A stretch of DNA of 64,000 nt from Streptococcus cristatus AS 1.3089 (lineage in GTDB: Bacteria > Bacillota > Bacilli > Lactobacillales > Streptococcaceae). The notes below the pieces were generated by a model, which saw only the letters and a program-made list of their open reading frames with translations, did not search any database and was not told the DNA's origin. The stretch lies in contig NC_021175.1 of assembly GCF_000385925.1 (NCBI RefSeq), positions 1,340,212-1,404,211 on the forward strand, read 5' to 3'. Made by a program: the position numbers and the translations under genes. Of this stretch, positions 37,792 through 46,749 are shown in pieces. Numbering within the stretch: the first letter of the stretch is position 1; each line of letters begins with the position of its first letter.

Positions 37792-38721
37792 TTATACCGT
37801 CCTTACATGTAGTTGTTTGTATAGTTCGTCATAGTTAGCCATATTGACATGACCAGTCATTTTTTCTTGGGCATTGAGCATGCCGAGCACATTTGCCTTT
37901 GTGAGCAATGCCTCGTCAGCTTCCTTATGGTAGAGACCTGAGGAAATACCTGCCACCGTTGAGTCACCTGATCCGACAGGATTGACTACTTGGATTTTTG
38001 GAATATCCACTTTATAGAAAGTATCACCATGTTTGGCAAAAGCACCGTCTGCACCAAGTGATACGATAATCCATTCAATACCTTCAAATAGCGGTTCTGA
38101 AAGAACTTCTTTTAGCTCATCCAAATCTTTTGAAACTTCTCTTCCAAGAAGTTGTGACAATTCCTCGTTATTTGGTTTGATAACTGTCGGTTTATGTTCT
38201 GATTCTAAAACGGCTTGAAGGGCTGCACCTGAGCAGTCTAGAACAACTGGTTTCTCTGCTTTATTAGCAAGCTCCACCAAGTTTGCATAATAGTCAACTG
38301 GAAGACCCGCTGGCAGGCTGCCTGAAATAGCGACTACTTCAATATTTTCCAATAATTCTTTGAAGTAAGCTAGGAAATCCTGCCCTTCTTTTTCAAGAAC
38401 TTCTGGGCCTTTTTCAAGGATTTCTGTTTGGTTTTCTCCGTGTAGAATAGCAATACAGTTACGAGTTTCACCTTGGATAGAGAAGAAACGTTTCGCCACT
38501 TTATCATCGATATTCTCTACTAGATATTCTCCAAGTTTACCACCGACTAAACCAGTGGCAAGGACAGAATCACCAAATTCTGAAAGAACACGTGTAACAT
38601 TGAGCCCTTTACCACCAGCTGTCTTGGTCACGTCCACCACACGGTTGACAGTATCAATCTTCAACTCATCCAAAGGATAGGAAATATCAATGGATGGGTT
38701 CATAGTGACTGTTAAAATCAT
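37792..38721 (-). CDS. lacC: Tagatose-6-phosphate kinase
   Basis: A 309-residue PfkB-family kinase that phosphorylates tagatose-6-phosphate. N-terminal [11 protein letters not shown] and [11 protein letters not shown], then the C-terminal PfkB signature [14 protein letters not shown] with the catalytic Asp in GSGD. Complete. It is ten bp after lacB and one base before lacD, within lacABCD. Confidence 0.97.
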   Translation of the reverse strand: MILTVTMNPSIDISYPLDELKIDTVNRVVDVTKTAGGKGLNVTRVLSEFGDSVLATGLVGGKLGEYLVENIDDKVAKRFFSIQGETRNCIAILHGENQTEILEKGPEVLEKEGQDFLAYFKELLENIEVVAISGSLPAGLPVDYYANLVELANKAEKPVVLDCSGAALQAVLESEHKPTVIKPNNEELSQLLGREVSKDLDELKEVLSEPLFEGIEWIIVSLGADGAFAKHGDTFYKVDIPKIQVVNPVGSGDSTVAGISSGLYHKEADEALLTKANVLGMLNAQEKMTGHVNMANYDELYKQLHVRTV

Positions 38722-38731
38722 AGGTCACCTC

Positions 38732-39247
38732 TTAGTCGTGGTACTCACCACGATCCCATTTTTCGAGGAATTCTGTAAAGAAGTCAGCGTCTGCTTGATG
38801 AGCATTGTGGCTTTCCACATGGGCAATCTTAGCAATCAATTTTTTATTTTCTTCAGTTGGTTTGTATTCAGCATTGATGAAAGCTTCAATGATATCGCAC
38901 ATAAGCAATTCACCAGTAATCTTACCACCGAAACCGATAACGTTGGCATTGAGCTCTTCTTTCGCATAAAGGGCAGAAGTCATGTCGCGTACCAAGGCAG
39001 AACGAACACCTGGAACCTTGTTTACAGCGTTGTTGATACCAACACCTGTACCACAGATACAAACACCAAGGTCAGCTTGTCCGCTAACCACTGCTTCACC
39101 AACCTTTTTACCAAAAATTGGGTAATGAGTTCGTGTATGGTCATATGTACCGAAGTCAATGACTTCATATCCTTTTGATTTCAAAAAATCTGAAACCGCC
39201 ATTTTTTCATTGGTAACGATATGGTCACATCCAATTGCAATTTTCAT
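38732..39247 (-). CDS. lacB: Galactose-6-phosphate isomerase subunit LacB
   Basis: A 171-residue RpiB/LacB-family subunit. It forms with LacA the isomerase that turns galactose-6-phosphate into tagatose-6-phosphate. It begins [16 protein letters not shown] and has the active-site [18 protein letters not shown] loop with the Cys kept. The gap to lacA upstream is 130 bp and contains an inverted repeat, wider than I would expect inside this operon. Confidence 0.97.
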   Translation of the reverse strand: MKIAIGCDHIVTNEKMAVSDFLKSKGYEVIDFGTYDHTRTHYPIFGKKVGEAVVSGQADLGVCICGTGVGINNAVNKVPGVRSALVRDMTSALYAKEELNANVIGFGGKITGELLMCDIIEAFINAEYKPTEENKKLIAKIAHVESHNAHQADADFFTEFLEKWDRGEYHD

Positions 39248-39377
39248 TATTTTTACCTCTATCTATTCTATATCTATCCACTATATTTGTCATGCTAAAT
39301 AAAATCAAGATTCCGCATGAATGGCTTAAGTTTAGCAAAACCAGCTAACAATCTGGTCTCTTGATTTTCACAGAGCA
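39248..39377 (-). other. Structured spacer between lacA and lacB
   Basis: AAAATCAAGA (39301-39310) pairs with TCTTGATTTT (39359-39368), enclosing CCAG/CTGG and GCTTAAG/TTTAGC short arms. No T run follows, so it is not a plain terminator. It could be an mRNA processing or stability element that adjusts LacA against LacB-C-D. Confidence 0.5.
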
Positions 39378-39803
39378 TTAGCACATCTTATTCAGCATGT
39401 CGACCCGGATTTGATGGCGTCCACCATCGTACTTACCATTAACAAATCCTTTAGCAATATTCTTCGCCAATTCGTCCCCAACAATTTCAGCACCCATTGT
39501 AATCATGCGTGAGTTGTTGTGTCCGCGAGTCATGTAAGCAGAACGTTCGTCTGATACTTCTGCCGCTACCATACCTTTGATTTTTGTTGCAACCATAAAT
39601 GGACCAGCACCGTAAGCATCGATGACAATTCCCAGATTCTCTTCCTCTTTCTGAACTTCTGAAGCAACTGCCAAAGTCACATCCACAAAGTCTTGTCCTT
39701 CTGCCGTCACATCAACAACTTGGAAATTTTCTTTTTCCAAATAACTTTTCACGAGATCCTTCAATCTCAAACCTGCAGCATCTGCACCAATGATAATAGA
39801 CAT
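39378..39803 (-). CDS. lacA: Galactose-6-phosphate isomerase subunit LacA
   Basis: A 141-residue RpiB-fold subunit beginning [18 protein letters not shown], with [20 protein letters not shown] at the active-site loop, where the Cys of LacB is replaced as usual for LacA. It is the first gene of lacABCD, behind AAAGGAGG and a consensus promoter with operator-like repeats (39835-39922). Confidence 0.97.
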   Translation of the reverse strand: MSIIIGADAAGLRLKDLVKSYLEKENFQVVDVTAEGQDFVDVTLAVASEVQKEEENLGIVIDAYGAGPFMVATKIKGMVAAEVSDERSAYMTRGHNNSRMITMGAEIVGDELAKNIAKGFVNGKYDGGRHQIRVDMLNKMC

Positions 39804-39834
39804 GTTAAGTCCTCCTTTAATTTTCTATGTATTT

Positions 39835-39922
39835 AAACAAAATGTTTCAAAACATCCAATATTAGTTCTCTCACAAGTTTATAATACAACATTTCGTGTT
39901 CGGTGTCAACATTTTATGTTCG
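39835..39922 (-). promoter_or_regulatory. lacA promoter with LacR-type operators
   Basis: Minus strand TTGACA (39904-39909), 17-bp spacer, TATTAT (39881-39886). Two direct repeats of CGAACAY-AAATGTTG cover it (39907-39922 and 39887-39902, exactly 20 bp apart), each an imperfect AACA/TGTT palindrome. One overlaps the -35, the other the spacer. A perfect AAACA-AAA-TGTTT box lies at 39835-39847 in the leader. These are the likely sites of the DeoR-type repressor at 43661. Confidence 0.75.
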
Positions 39923-39948
39923 TTTTTAAACATTTTTAAAATTATTCT

Positions 39949-40845
39949 TTAAAAAATAGTAATATCAAATCCAATTTCTTCTTTTTTACCTGCTGGGAGC
40001 AGGCGAACGTTTTTCTTGTCTTCTAAGCAATCTCCCTCCTCTAATGAGGTAGACAAGCCTGACCAAGGCTCCAAGGCTATAAATGGTCCTTTATTGACAG
40101 TTGACCAGATAATTAGATTTGGAAATTCTTGAAAATCCAATCGCAATCCTTTTTCATGCTTCCGAGAACGAAGGGCAACGGTCCGTGATTTTAGTTCATC
40201 AAGAGTCACTGCATCTTGAGCAAAGAGAGCATAGTCCAAATCCAGTTCTTTTTGATGATCTAGGAAGCTTGTACGTTCCAGAAAGTTCAACATTCCAGTT
40301 TCAGGATAGGAGAGAGGAACACTGCAAGTTTCTTCCTCTTCAAACTCCAAATAGTAATCTTCATAATTTTCATCATCAAGTAAAGGACAGTTAAAGCCGG
40401 GGTGGCCTCCGATAAAGTAAGGCATGACCTCACTATCTCCTAGATTTTCCACGATATACTGGGTACGAAGCTTCTTACCAGTCAAGCTATAGTGAATCGA
40501 TAAGCGGAAATGATAGGGATAGTTCTGAAACATCTCCTCTGTATTCTCAATAGCAAAGGTCACACTCGTATCCGTTTGTTCAACCACTTCAAATTCTTTC
40601 TTGCGAACGAGACCATGCCGAGGAATGACTCCACTCGCTTTTTGACCATCTTTTAACTCATAGTGAGCTGTGTCATTGCGCAAACTCCCACAAATGGGGA
40701 AAAGAACTGGAGCTTGACCGCTCCAATAAGTTGCATCACCCTGCCAGAGGTATTCCAAGCCATCCTTATCCTTGATTGAAGAAAGCGCTCCTCCCAATTT
40801 CTCAAACTGCACTGTCAATTCATCATTTTGTAGCACAATCACCAT
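39949..40845 (-). CDS. Aldose 1-epimerase family protein (LacX-like)
   Basis: A 298-residue galactose-mutarotase-like protein. It shows WQGDATYWSGQAPVLFPICGSL, PRHGLVRKKEF with a conserved His, and GGHPGFNCPL, the family's substrate-binding strand with His. LacX proteins sit in lac operons of lactococci and streptococci and may supply the right anomer of galactose or galactose-6-phosphate. It lies 163 bp behind the EIIC gene and may be read from the same transcript through two hairpins. Confidence 0.9.
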   Translation of the reverse strand: MVIVLQNDELTVQFEKLGGALSSIKDKDGLEYLWQGDATYWSGQAPVLFPICGSLRNDTAHYELKDGQKASGVIPRHGLVRKKEFEVVEQTDTSVTFAIENTEEMFQNYPYHFRLSIHYSLTGKKLRTQYIVENLGDSEVMPYFIGGHPGFNCPLLDDENYEDYYLEFEEEETCSVPLSYPETGMLNFLERTSFLDHQKELDLDYALFAQDAVTLDELKSRTVALRSRKHEKGLRLDFQEFPNLIIWSTVNKGPFIALEPWSGLSTSLEEGDCLEDKKNVRLLPAGKKEEIGFDITIF

Positions 40846-41008
40846 CCAAATTTCCTCTCTACTTCAGAGAAGAAGCCAGACTTCTGACCTCTCTCTGCAT
40901 AGCTTTCCTATTCATTACATAGGAAAAGCTAGATTATCAACATTCCCATTTGGAAATGGACAATCTAGCCTCCCAAGTCTTACAATATTTAACAATAGTT
41001 AACGGATA
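40846..41008 (-). other. Two-hairpin spacer between EIIC and epimerase genes
   Basis: On the minus strand the first hairpin is CTAGATTGTCCATTTCC / GGAATGTTGATAATCTAG (about 40930-40970), followed by CTTTTCC. The second is AGCTTTTCCTAT / ATAGGAAAGCT (about 40901-40931). The first may be a leaky terminator, lowering expression of the epimerase relative to the PTS. Confidence 0.5.
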
Positions 41009-42484
41009 TTATTTTGCTTTTGCTGCGTATTCTGCATTCCGTTTGATCATTTGCTTTCTGTACCAAGCAAAGATTCCAATATAAGCACCAAGGAAGACAA
41101 TAGCACCAATGATTGCTTTGATATCACCTGTAGTAGTATTACCAATAGTCCAACCCAAGAGTTTTTCGATTGGTCCTTCAAGTGTTGAGTGAGTAATCAA
41201 TTGAGTTTGGCTAACTCCTTCAGGGAAAGCACCAACACCTTTAGCAAGTTCTGTTGCAAATGGTGCAATAAGTGTACCTGAGAGAAGGAAGAGTGGTAAC
41301 AAGAGAGTTCCAAAGACAATCATACGAAGCAATTTACCACGTGTAACAACCAGAAGGGCAGGTGTCACACCCATTGCGATGATACCAGCCAACGGCAAGA
41401 TACCGTTTCCTACATTAGAAAGCAGAACTGCTTCAATCAACATGATTGGGGCAAGTACGTTAGCGCAGGCCCAGATTTCTGCACGACCAGCGATAAATGG
41501 CCAGTCAAGACCGATGTTGAATTTACGTCCTTGAAGACGTTTTGTTGCTACGTTTGTAATACCTTGTGAAAGTGGTTCAACGGCTGCGATAAACCATGAT
41601 CCGATAAGTGAGAAGAGTTCCAAGCAGACACCGGCAGTCAAACCAAGAGACAACCATCCTTTGATAACAAGTGACCATTTTGCTGCTTCGGCAACGTCAG
41701 ACACTGGGTGCGGAGTTCCCATGATACCGATAACTACACCAAGAAGGAAACCGATAAAGAATTTAGATCCCCAGAAACCAATTCTCTTGTTCAAAGCGGC
41801 AGCATCGAAGTCATATTTGTCCAACCCAGGGAAGAATTTGTCGAAAATCTTATCCAAAACCATGATAACAGGGTTCATCATGTAGTTCATGTGAGTTGAA
41901 GTCATTGGTGATGAACTTGGCGCATTCAACAAATCATCAAAAGTGGGCTTCATCAAGTCAGAGTTGATAATCTTCAAGACACCAACCAAGACAACTGCTA
42001 AAGTTGCAATCAAGAGTGATACAGCAGGACTTACATGGCTCTTATCTGCATACCATTTGATGAGCAAACCAGTAATTGACAAGTGCCAGATATCAAAGAT
42101 ATCCACGTCCAATGTATCTGTTTTCTTCATAGCTAACATTGCTACATTGACAATGAGCATGATGAGCAAGAAGTACAAGGTCCATGGAGAACCCCAAGTG
42201 ATGGTTGCAAGTGGCGCCCAACCAACGTCTGTGATATTCAACTGGATACCAGTGTTTTCAACGAATTTAGCAAGTGATGCTGAGAAAGCTCCGTTGAGCA
42301 TACCGATGATGGCACCGATACCAGTAAGAGCGATGGCAAGTTTGATACCACCTTCAAGCGCTTTGGAGAATTTCACTCCAAATAGTAAGGCCAATACTGT
42401 CAAGATGATCAGCATGATGATAGGACCACCCATTTCCAAGACTGGCTTGAAAATCTTATTGGCTAGGTCAATAATGACATCCAT
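41009..42484 (-). CDS. PTS galactose/galactitol-type EIIC permease
   Basis: A 491-residue membrane component of a Gat-family PTS. It has about ten to twelve hydrophobic segments, beginning MDVIIDLANKIFKPVLEMGGPIIMLIILTVLALLFGVKFSKALEGGIK, and a conserved NVGNGILPLAGIIAMGVTP loop late in the chain. With the EIIA and EIIB genes it imports and phosphorylates its sugar. Its place beside lacABCD points to galactose entering as galactose-6-phosphate, as described in S. gordonii-type oral streptococci. The next gene downstream is the epimerase. Confidence 0.93.
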   Translation of the reverse strand: MDVIIDLANKIFKPVLEMGGPIIMLIILTVLALLFGVKFSKALEGGIKLAIALTGIGAIIGMLNGAFSASLAKFVENTGIQLNITDVGWAPLATITWGSPWTLYFLLIMLIVNVAMLAMKKTDTLDVDIFDIWHLSITGLLIKWYADKSHVSPAVSLLIATLAVVLVGVLKIINSDLMKPTFDDLLNAPSSSPMTSTHMNYMMNPVIMVLDKIFDKFFPGLDKYDFDAAALNKRIGFWGSKFFIGFLLGVVIGIMGTPHPVSDVAEAAKWSLVIKGWLSLGLTAGVCLELFSLIGSWFIAAVEPLSQGITNVATKRLQGRKFNIGLDWPFIAGRAEIWACANVLAPIMLIEAVLLSNVGNGILPLAGIIAMGVTPALLVVTRGKLLRMIVFGTLLLPLFLLSGTLIAPFATELAKGVGAFPEGVSQTQLITHSTLEGPIEKLLGWTIGNTTTGDIKAIIGAIVFLGAYIGIFAWYRKQMIKRNAEYAAKAK

Positions 42485-42536
42485 AATAATTCCTCCCTTT
42501 TTTTGTTATATGAATGTTAGCAAGATAAATAAACGA

Positions 42537-42842
42537 TTAGCTTAGTCCGTGCTCTTTAATAGCTGCTTCAATATTGTCAAAGACTGGAGCGCTCATTGCA
42601 GGAATACGGAACAAGATTGGTCCAGCTTCGACAACTGGAATTCCTGGTTCAAAACCAAGGTCTGTTGCAGCGATTGGTGTGAAGATATCATAGCCTTTCA
42701 TAAGGTCTTCATTGACATCCTTAACCATCACCGCGTCACAATGCACATCATAACCGCGGTTTGACAATTCTTCCTCAAGAGCACTCTTGATTTGGTGACT
42801 TGAGTTTACTCCTGCTCCGCAGGCTGCTAAAATTTTAATCAT
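42537..42842 (-). CDS. PTS galactitol-type EIIB
   Basis: A 101-residue cytoplasmic phosphocarrier. The phosphorylated cysteine is Cys8 in ILAACGAGVNSS, the lactose/galactitol EIIB fold start. It passes phosphate from EIIA to the sugar on EIIC. It lies 20 bp after the EIIA gene and 52 bp before EIIC. Confidence 0.94.
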   Translation of the reverse strand: MIKILAACGAGVNSSHQIKSALEEELSNRGYDVHCDAVMVKDVNEDLMKGYDIFTPIAATDLGFEPGIPVVEAGPILFRIPAMSAPVFDNIEAAIKEHGLS

Positions 42843-42862
42843 AATAAAATCCTCCGATTTAT

Positions 42863-43339
42863 TTATTTAATGACATCTGAAATATATTGGAACAACTCTT
42901 TCTCAGAGTTTAAATGAGCTAGACCAGCGAGATTTCCTTCGCTAGTGAAGAAATCCATCAACTGAGCCAAGATATTGGTCTGGCTTGAGCTCGAATTGTT
43001 AATAATAAAGAACAAGAGAGACACTTCAACGGCTTGCGTAGGAGAAATCATATTGTGGAAAGTTACTGGCTGATCCAGCTTGACAACTACCACATTTTCA
43101 GTCAAGTTATGCGCGATGTCCGTGTGAGGTATGGCAACATTCGGCAAATCTTTGCCTAAAAATTCCATATCCAAACCAGTCGGAAATGACTTTTCTCTTT
43201 CAAGTAAGGCCTTTCGATAAGAAGAAGTTACGACTTCTCTTTCTTCTAATAAATCAGCTACTTGATGAAAAAGATCTTCCTGATTATCAGCATGTAAACA
43301 AAATATCAATTTTTCATCAAATAATTGGGCAAGCGCCAT
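42863..43339 (-). CDS. PTS galactitol-type EIIA
   Basis: A 158-residue EIIA of the fructose/mannitol-nitrogen fold. The phosphohistidine is His72 in NVAIPHTDIAH. It is the first gene of the PTS operon, behind AAAGGAG, with a consensus promoter and cre box upstream. It accepts phosphate from HPr. Confidence 0.94.
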   Translation of the reverse strand: MALAQLFDEKLIFCLHADNQEDLFHQVADLLEEREVVTSSYRKALLEREKSFPTGLDMEFLGKDLPNVAIPHTDIAHNLTENVVVVKLDQPVTFHNMISPTQAVEVSLLFFIINNSSSSQTNILAQLMDFFTSEGNLAGLAHLNSEKELFQYISDVIK

Positions 43340-43381
43340 TTCATCACTTCTCCTTTTTTGTTTCTTTTTGTTCGTTAATTA

Positions 43382-43410
43382 ATTATATCATTATGTGATA
43401 GCGCTGTCAA
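43382..43410 (-). promoter_or_regulatory. Consensus promoter with overlapping cre site
   Basis: Minus strand TTGACA (43405-43410), 17-bp spacer, TATAAT (43382-43387): a perfect sigma-A promoter. The sequence TGACAGCGCTATCA (43396-43409) matches the catabolite-responsive element and overlaps the -35 and spacer, so CcpA would repress the galactose PTS when glucose is present. Confidence 0.85.
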
Positions 43411-43598
43411 TAGTTTGTTTTGTTATTTTTTGTTTATTTGTCGCATGATTTTATAGCTAGATGTTTGCATGCAGATAGGCTATTTAACAATTCTACATCG
43501 AACAACGGATAGAATAATTCGAAAATGAAATTATAAAATCTTGAATATTGCATAAGAGTTTTTAGGTAAAATGATTGGAACGATATCTTATCCCAAAC

Positions 43599-43624
43599 AA
43601 AAAGCTACGAAATTCGCAGCTTTT
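43599..43624. terminator. Terminator after the lacR-like gene
   Basis: AAAAGCTACGAAATTCGCAGCTTTT. On the minus strand AAAGCT-GCGAATTTCGT-AGCTTTTT with a T run. Confidence 0.8.
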
Positions 43625-43660
43625 AGACTCTTAGATTGATTTTTACTAAAAAGCATCCGA

Positions 43661-44413
43661 TTATAGAACATTGGTGTAGGAACTATATTTAGCTCTCACC
43701 TTCGGCGAAATGTGATCATCAGTCACAATTGCATCAATATTGTCTAAACGGTAAAAACTATAGAAAGAATAGCTATCAAACTTGCTGTTATCTGCTACGA
43801 TATATTTTTCAATTGCATTGTTAAGAATGATGGCATTCCCATTTCCTTCTTCTTCATTGGCAGTCGTCACATTGTGACCGTCAATTCCGTTCACTCCAAT
43901 AAAGGCCTTGGACACCTTAATTTCTTGCAGAAGTTTATTGGCAAACTGCCCGACAAAAGTCTGGGTCTTGACCCGATAGCGCCCTCCAATTAAAATCAAA
44001 TCAAAATTTGGGTAATCCTTCAATTTTTCGAAAATAGGGAGAGAATTGGTCACAATGCTGATATTTTTCCCCTCTAAATAATCACCTATAAAATCTGTTG
44101 TGGTACCTGATCCGATAAAAACAGTATCCCCTTCAGCAATCAGATCCGCACATTTTTTAGCAATCAGCTTCTTTTCCTCGATATTTAACATCGTTTTTTC
44201 AGAATGCGAAGCTTCATTCAAGCTATCTTTCACTTTTTTATGAGCTCCACCATGCACCCGAATCAAAAGTCCTTGCTTCTCAAGATCAATCAAATCTCGC
44301 CGAATGGTCATATCTGTTACATTCAGCAATTCTTTCAGATTTTTAACAGACACAACTCCCGTCTGGTCCAGCTCTTGCAAAATCACCTTATGACGACTTT
44401 CCTTCATGTACAA
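43661..44413 (-). CDS. DeoR-family repressor of galactose/tagatose genes (LacR-like)
   Basis: A 250-residue sugar-phosphate sensing repressor. The N-terminal winged helix (about 1-56) has SRHKVILQELDQTGVVSVKNLKELLNVTDMTIRRDL. The C-terminal ribose-isomerase-like domain has VFIGSGTTTDFIGDYL and KAFIGVNGIDGHNVTTANEEEG. LacR in streptococci and lactococci responds to tagatose-6-phosphate. Its likely targets are the lacA promoter boxes (20-bp spaced) and perhaps the PTS promoter. It has its own promoter (44521-44549) and terminator. Confidence 0.9.
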   Translation of the reverse strand: MYMKESRHKVILQELDQTGVVSVKNLKELLNVTDMTIRRDLIDLEKQGLLIRVHGGAHKKVKDSLNEASHSEKTMLNIEEKKLIAKKCADLIAEGDTVFIGSGTTTDFIGDYLEGKNISIVTNSLPIFEKLKDYPNFDLILIGGRYRVKTQTFVGQFANKLLQEIKVSKAFIGVNGIDGHNVTTANEEEGNGNAIILNNAIEKYIVADNSKFDSYSFYSFYRLDNIDAIVTDDHISPKVRAKYSSYTNVL

Positions 44414-44841
44414 TCCTCCTTGTGGTTGATGTCTATAGACTTCTCACAAAGTCTATTTTTCTTGTCAGGTTCCTTAGACACTTCAAATCACCTTAATGTC
44501 CATGCACCCTTTCTTACTTCATTATACTACAATTTTCTCATATAAACAAAAAAATGTATACTTTTTTTCAAAAAAATAGAATATTGTTTGATTATGCGTT
44601 TTCATTGTGACTTTTTCAAACAAATTATGGAAGATATCGTGATTCTCCTCAATAAAAAAGAGGCGGGGACAAAAGTCCTAGCCTCTCAATTGTCTTTGGA
44701 TTGTCGAGCAAGACGCAGTGGTTGAGTGAGCTCTACTACGCTGATTTCATCAGCTTTTACAGCCCTACTCAACTGTGCGGAGGTGGGACGACGAAATCGA
44801 ATTCTAACGAATTATCGATTTCTGTCCCACTCTCTTTCTGT
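44414..44841. other. Upstream region of lacR-like gene, with repeat copy 2
   Basis: Contains the repressor promoter: minus strand TTGTTT (44544-44549), 17-bp spacer, TATAAT (44521-44526), leader about 100 nt. Then AT-rich DNA without a clear signal and repeat copy 2 (44660-44833). No gene. Confidence 0.65.
44660..44833 (+). repeat. 170-bp bipartite hairpin repeat, copy 2
   Basis: Same structure and orientation as copy 1, with small changes (GAGGCGGGGAC at the start, ATTATCGATTTCT near the end). It ends about nine bp behind the cshA stop codon. Confidence 0.95.
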
Positions 44842-46392
44842 TTATTTATCGCCTTTATTGCGGATAACAAAGCCGGTTTTCTTTTCACTAGAAGTACGGT
44901 GCGGATGCTTGTTCCCTCTGCTTTCGAAATCACGACTATTCTTGTTTGACTTGCGTTTAAAGTCACGACGACCTCCATCTCGGTCTTCGCGTCCACCACG
45001 ACGACCGTTGCCACGACCTCCCTTGCCTTTTCCGCCAAAGCCACCGCCAGACGGTTTAAATGGCAATGGTTTTTCACGGGCAATTTCTACCTCAGGAAGG
45101 GCATCTGGATCCTGCACCGTCAAGCTGAGGATATACATGGCCAGCTCTTCTGGGCTGAATTCTGCTGCCAGCTTGCGGGCATCCTTGCCGAATTTCTCAA
45201 AGTTAGAACGGATGCTTTCATCCGCAAAATCGCGTTCAATCTTCTTAAGAGCAACTTTTTTCTTAGCTTGAAAAGCTTCTTCCGCAGTCGCAGGCTTAAG
45301 GCCTTTCATGCGCTTCTTGGTCAGATTTTCGATGATTTGCAGATAGCCCATTTCATTTGGTGCTACGAAAGTGATCGACTGACCTGACTTGCCAGCACGA
45401 CCAGTCCGACCAATCCGGTGAACGTAGCTTTCTGGATCCTGCGGAATATCATAGTTGTAGACATGGGTCACACCAGAAATGTCCAAACCACGCGCAGCCA
45501 CATCTGTCGCTACTAAGACATCCAGATTGCCATTTTTAAAGTCGCGGAGGACACGGAGACGCTTGCCTTGGTCCAAATCACCATGGATCCCCTCTGCTCG
45601 GAAACCACGGATTTTCAGGCCACGAGTCAGCTCATCCACCCGGCGCTTGGTCCGACCAAAAACGATAGACAGCTCAGGCTGCTCCACATCCATCAGGCGA
45701 GTCATGGTATCAAATTTTTCATTTTCCTTGATACGGATATAATACTGATCCACCAGCTCCGTCGTCAACTCTTTAGCAGCAATCTTAACATGCTCAGGCT
45801 CCTTCATAAACTGCACACCAATGCGCTTGATGGCATCCGGCATGGTCGCTGAAAAGAGCAAGGTCTGACGTTCTTCTGGTAAACGGGAAATGATAGACTC
45901 AATATCTTCCAAAAAGCCCATGTTAAGCATTTCATCCGCTTCGTCCAAGATTAAGGTTTCAATCTGATTCAGCTTAAGTGCCTTGCGCTTGATCAAATCC
46001 AAGAGACGGCCAGGTGTTCCTACGACGATATGAGCACCAGACTTGAGGGCCTTGATTTGCTTTTCAATGCTAGAGCCACCGTAGACAGAACGTACCTTAA
46101 CACCCTTGCTACGGCCAAAACGGAAAAGCTCTTCCTGACTCTGCACGGCCAATTCACGGGTCGGAGCGATAATCAAGGCTTGCACAGCAGGATTATCGGT
46201 ATCAATCTTCTCTAAAGTTGGAAAACCAAAAGCTGCTGTCTTTCCTGTCCCTGTCTGGGCCTGACCGATAACGTCCTTACCTGCCATGGCAAGTGGGATC
46301 GTCTGCTCTTGAATAGGGCTTGCTTCTACAAAGCCAGCTTTTTCAATCTCTGCTAACAATTCAGCAGATAAATGTAATTCATTAAATTTCAA
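44842..46392 (-). CDS. cshA: DEAD-box RNA helicase CshA
   Basis: A 516-residue RNA helicase acting in mRNA decay, ribosome assembly and cold growth. Q motif SPIQEQTIP, Walker A AQTGTGKT (45-52), DEAD box in LILDEADEM, SAT, then HRIGRTGRAGKSG. The C-terminus (about 450-516) is a Gly/Arg/Lys-rich tail (GGGFGGKGKGGRG, GRRGGRED) for RNA binding. The start codon is a TTG at 46390-46392 behind AAAGAAGAAG. The leader is about 215 nt and contains a terminator-like hairpin, so autoregulation by attenuation is possible. Confidence 0.96.
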   Translation of the reverse strand: MKFNELHLSAELLAEIEKAGFVEASPIQEQTIPLAMAGKDVIGQAQTGTGKTAAFGFPTLEKIDTDNPAVQALIIAPTRELAVQSQEELFRFGRSKGVKVRSVYGGSSIEKQIKALKSGAHIVVGTPGRLLDLIKRKALKLNQIETLILDEADEMLNMGFLEDIESIISRLPEERQTLLFSATMPDAIKRIGVQFMKEPEHVKIAAKELTTELVDQYYIRIKENEKFDTMTRLMDVEQPELSIVFGRTKRRVDELTRGLKIRGFRAEGIHGDLDQGKRLRVLRDFKNGNLDVLVATDVAARGLDISGVTHVYNYDIPQDPESYVHRIGRTGRAGKSGQSITFVAPNEMGYLQIIENLTKKRMKGLKPATAEEAFQAKKKVALKKIERDFADESIRSNFEKFGKDARKLAAEFSPEELAMYILSLTVQDPDALPEVEIAREKPLPFKPSGGGFGGKGKGGRGNGRRGGREDRDGGRRDFKRKSNKNSRDFESRGNKHPHRTSSEKKTGFVIRNKGDK

Positions 46393-46620
46393 TGTTCTTC
46401 TTCTTTCTAAAGGCGGTGCGAAGCCACCTTATAAGGCTCTTGATACTCAACTATCGAAACATACCAAGTGTTTTTTGCTTGCTAAATCTCGATTTTCTGA
46501 GAGTATTTGCTTTTCTCTTCATAAATATGGTCTCTCAAGTCTAGGCACTAAAAAAGCGCCGACTCGGTCGCTAGTTCCCACTGAATAGAAAAACTGTATT
46601 TCTGCAACTAATCTAGTATA
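46393..46620 (-). promoter_or_regulatory. cshA leader with internal terminator-like hairpin
   Basis: Minus strand promoter with extended -10 TGGTATACT (46615-46623). About 35-60 nt into the transcript comes GCGACCGAGTCGGCGC followed by TTTTTT (46549-46573), an intrinsic terminator form, more than 150 nt before the start codon. A second hairpin, AAGGTG-GCTTCG-CACC-GCCTT, lies just before the ribosome site (about 46409-46434). The layout suggests premature termination or structure-controlled expression of the helicase. Confidence 0.65.
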
Positions 46621-46749
46621 CCACAAAAGCATCTAAAAAGATAGAACTTGGCTGTAAAATATTTTATTAAAGAGCTCTTTTATAAAAAATGAAAACTTGA
46701 AAATCATTTTCAAAAATAATATAATTTATAAAGAAGAAAGGAGACAGGT

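Larger units (their letters stand above)
43340..43660. other. Regulatory region of the galactose PTS operon
   Basis: About 320 bp without a gene. The promoter and cre box (43382-43410) are near the operon. Upstream of the -35 lies an A/C-rich series (ACAAATAAACAAAAAATAAC on the minus strand), similar to DeoR-family operator halves. Further upstream is AT-rich DNA with no clear signal, then the terminator of the repressor gene at 43599-43624. Confidence 0.6.

Noticed and set aside
46540..46600. Resemblance of the cshA leader hairpin (ACCGAGTCGG followed by T run) to the last hairpin of a Cas9 tracrRNA
   Set aside because: No anti-repeat, no cas genes and no CRISPR array in the window; the location and orientation fit a helicase leader. 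Only about ten bases agree.
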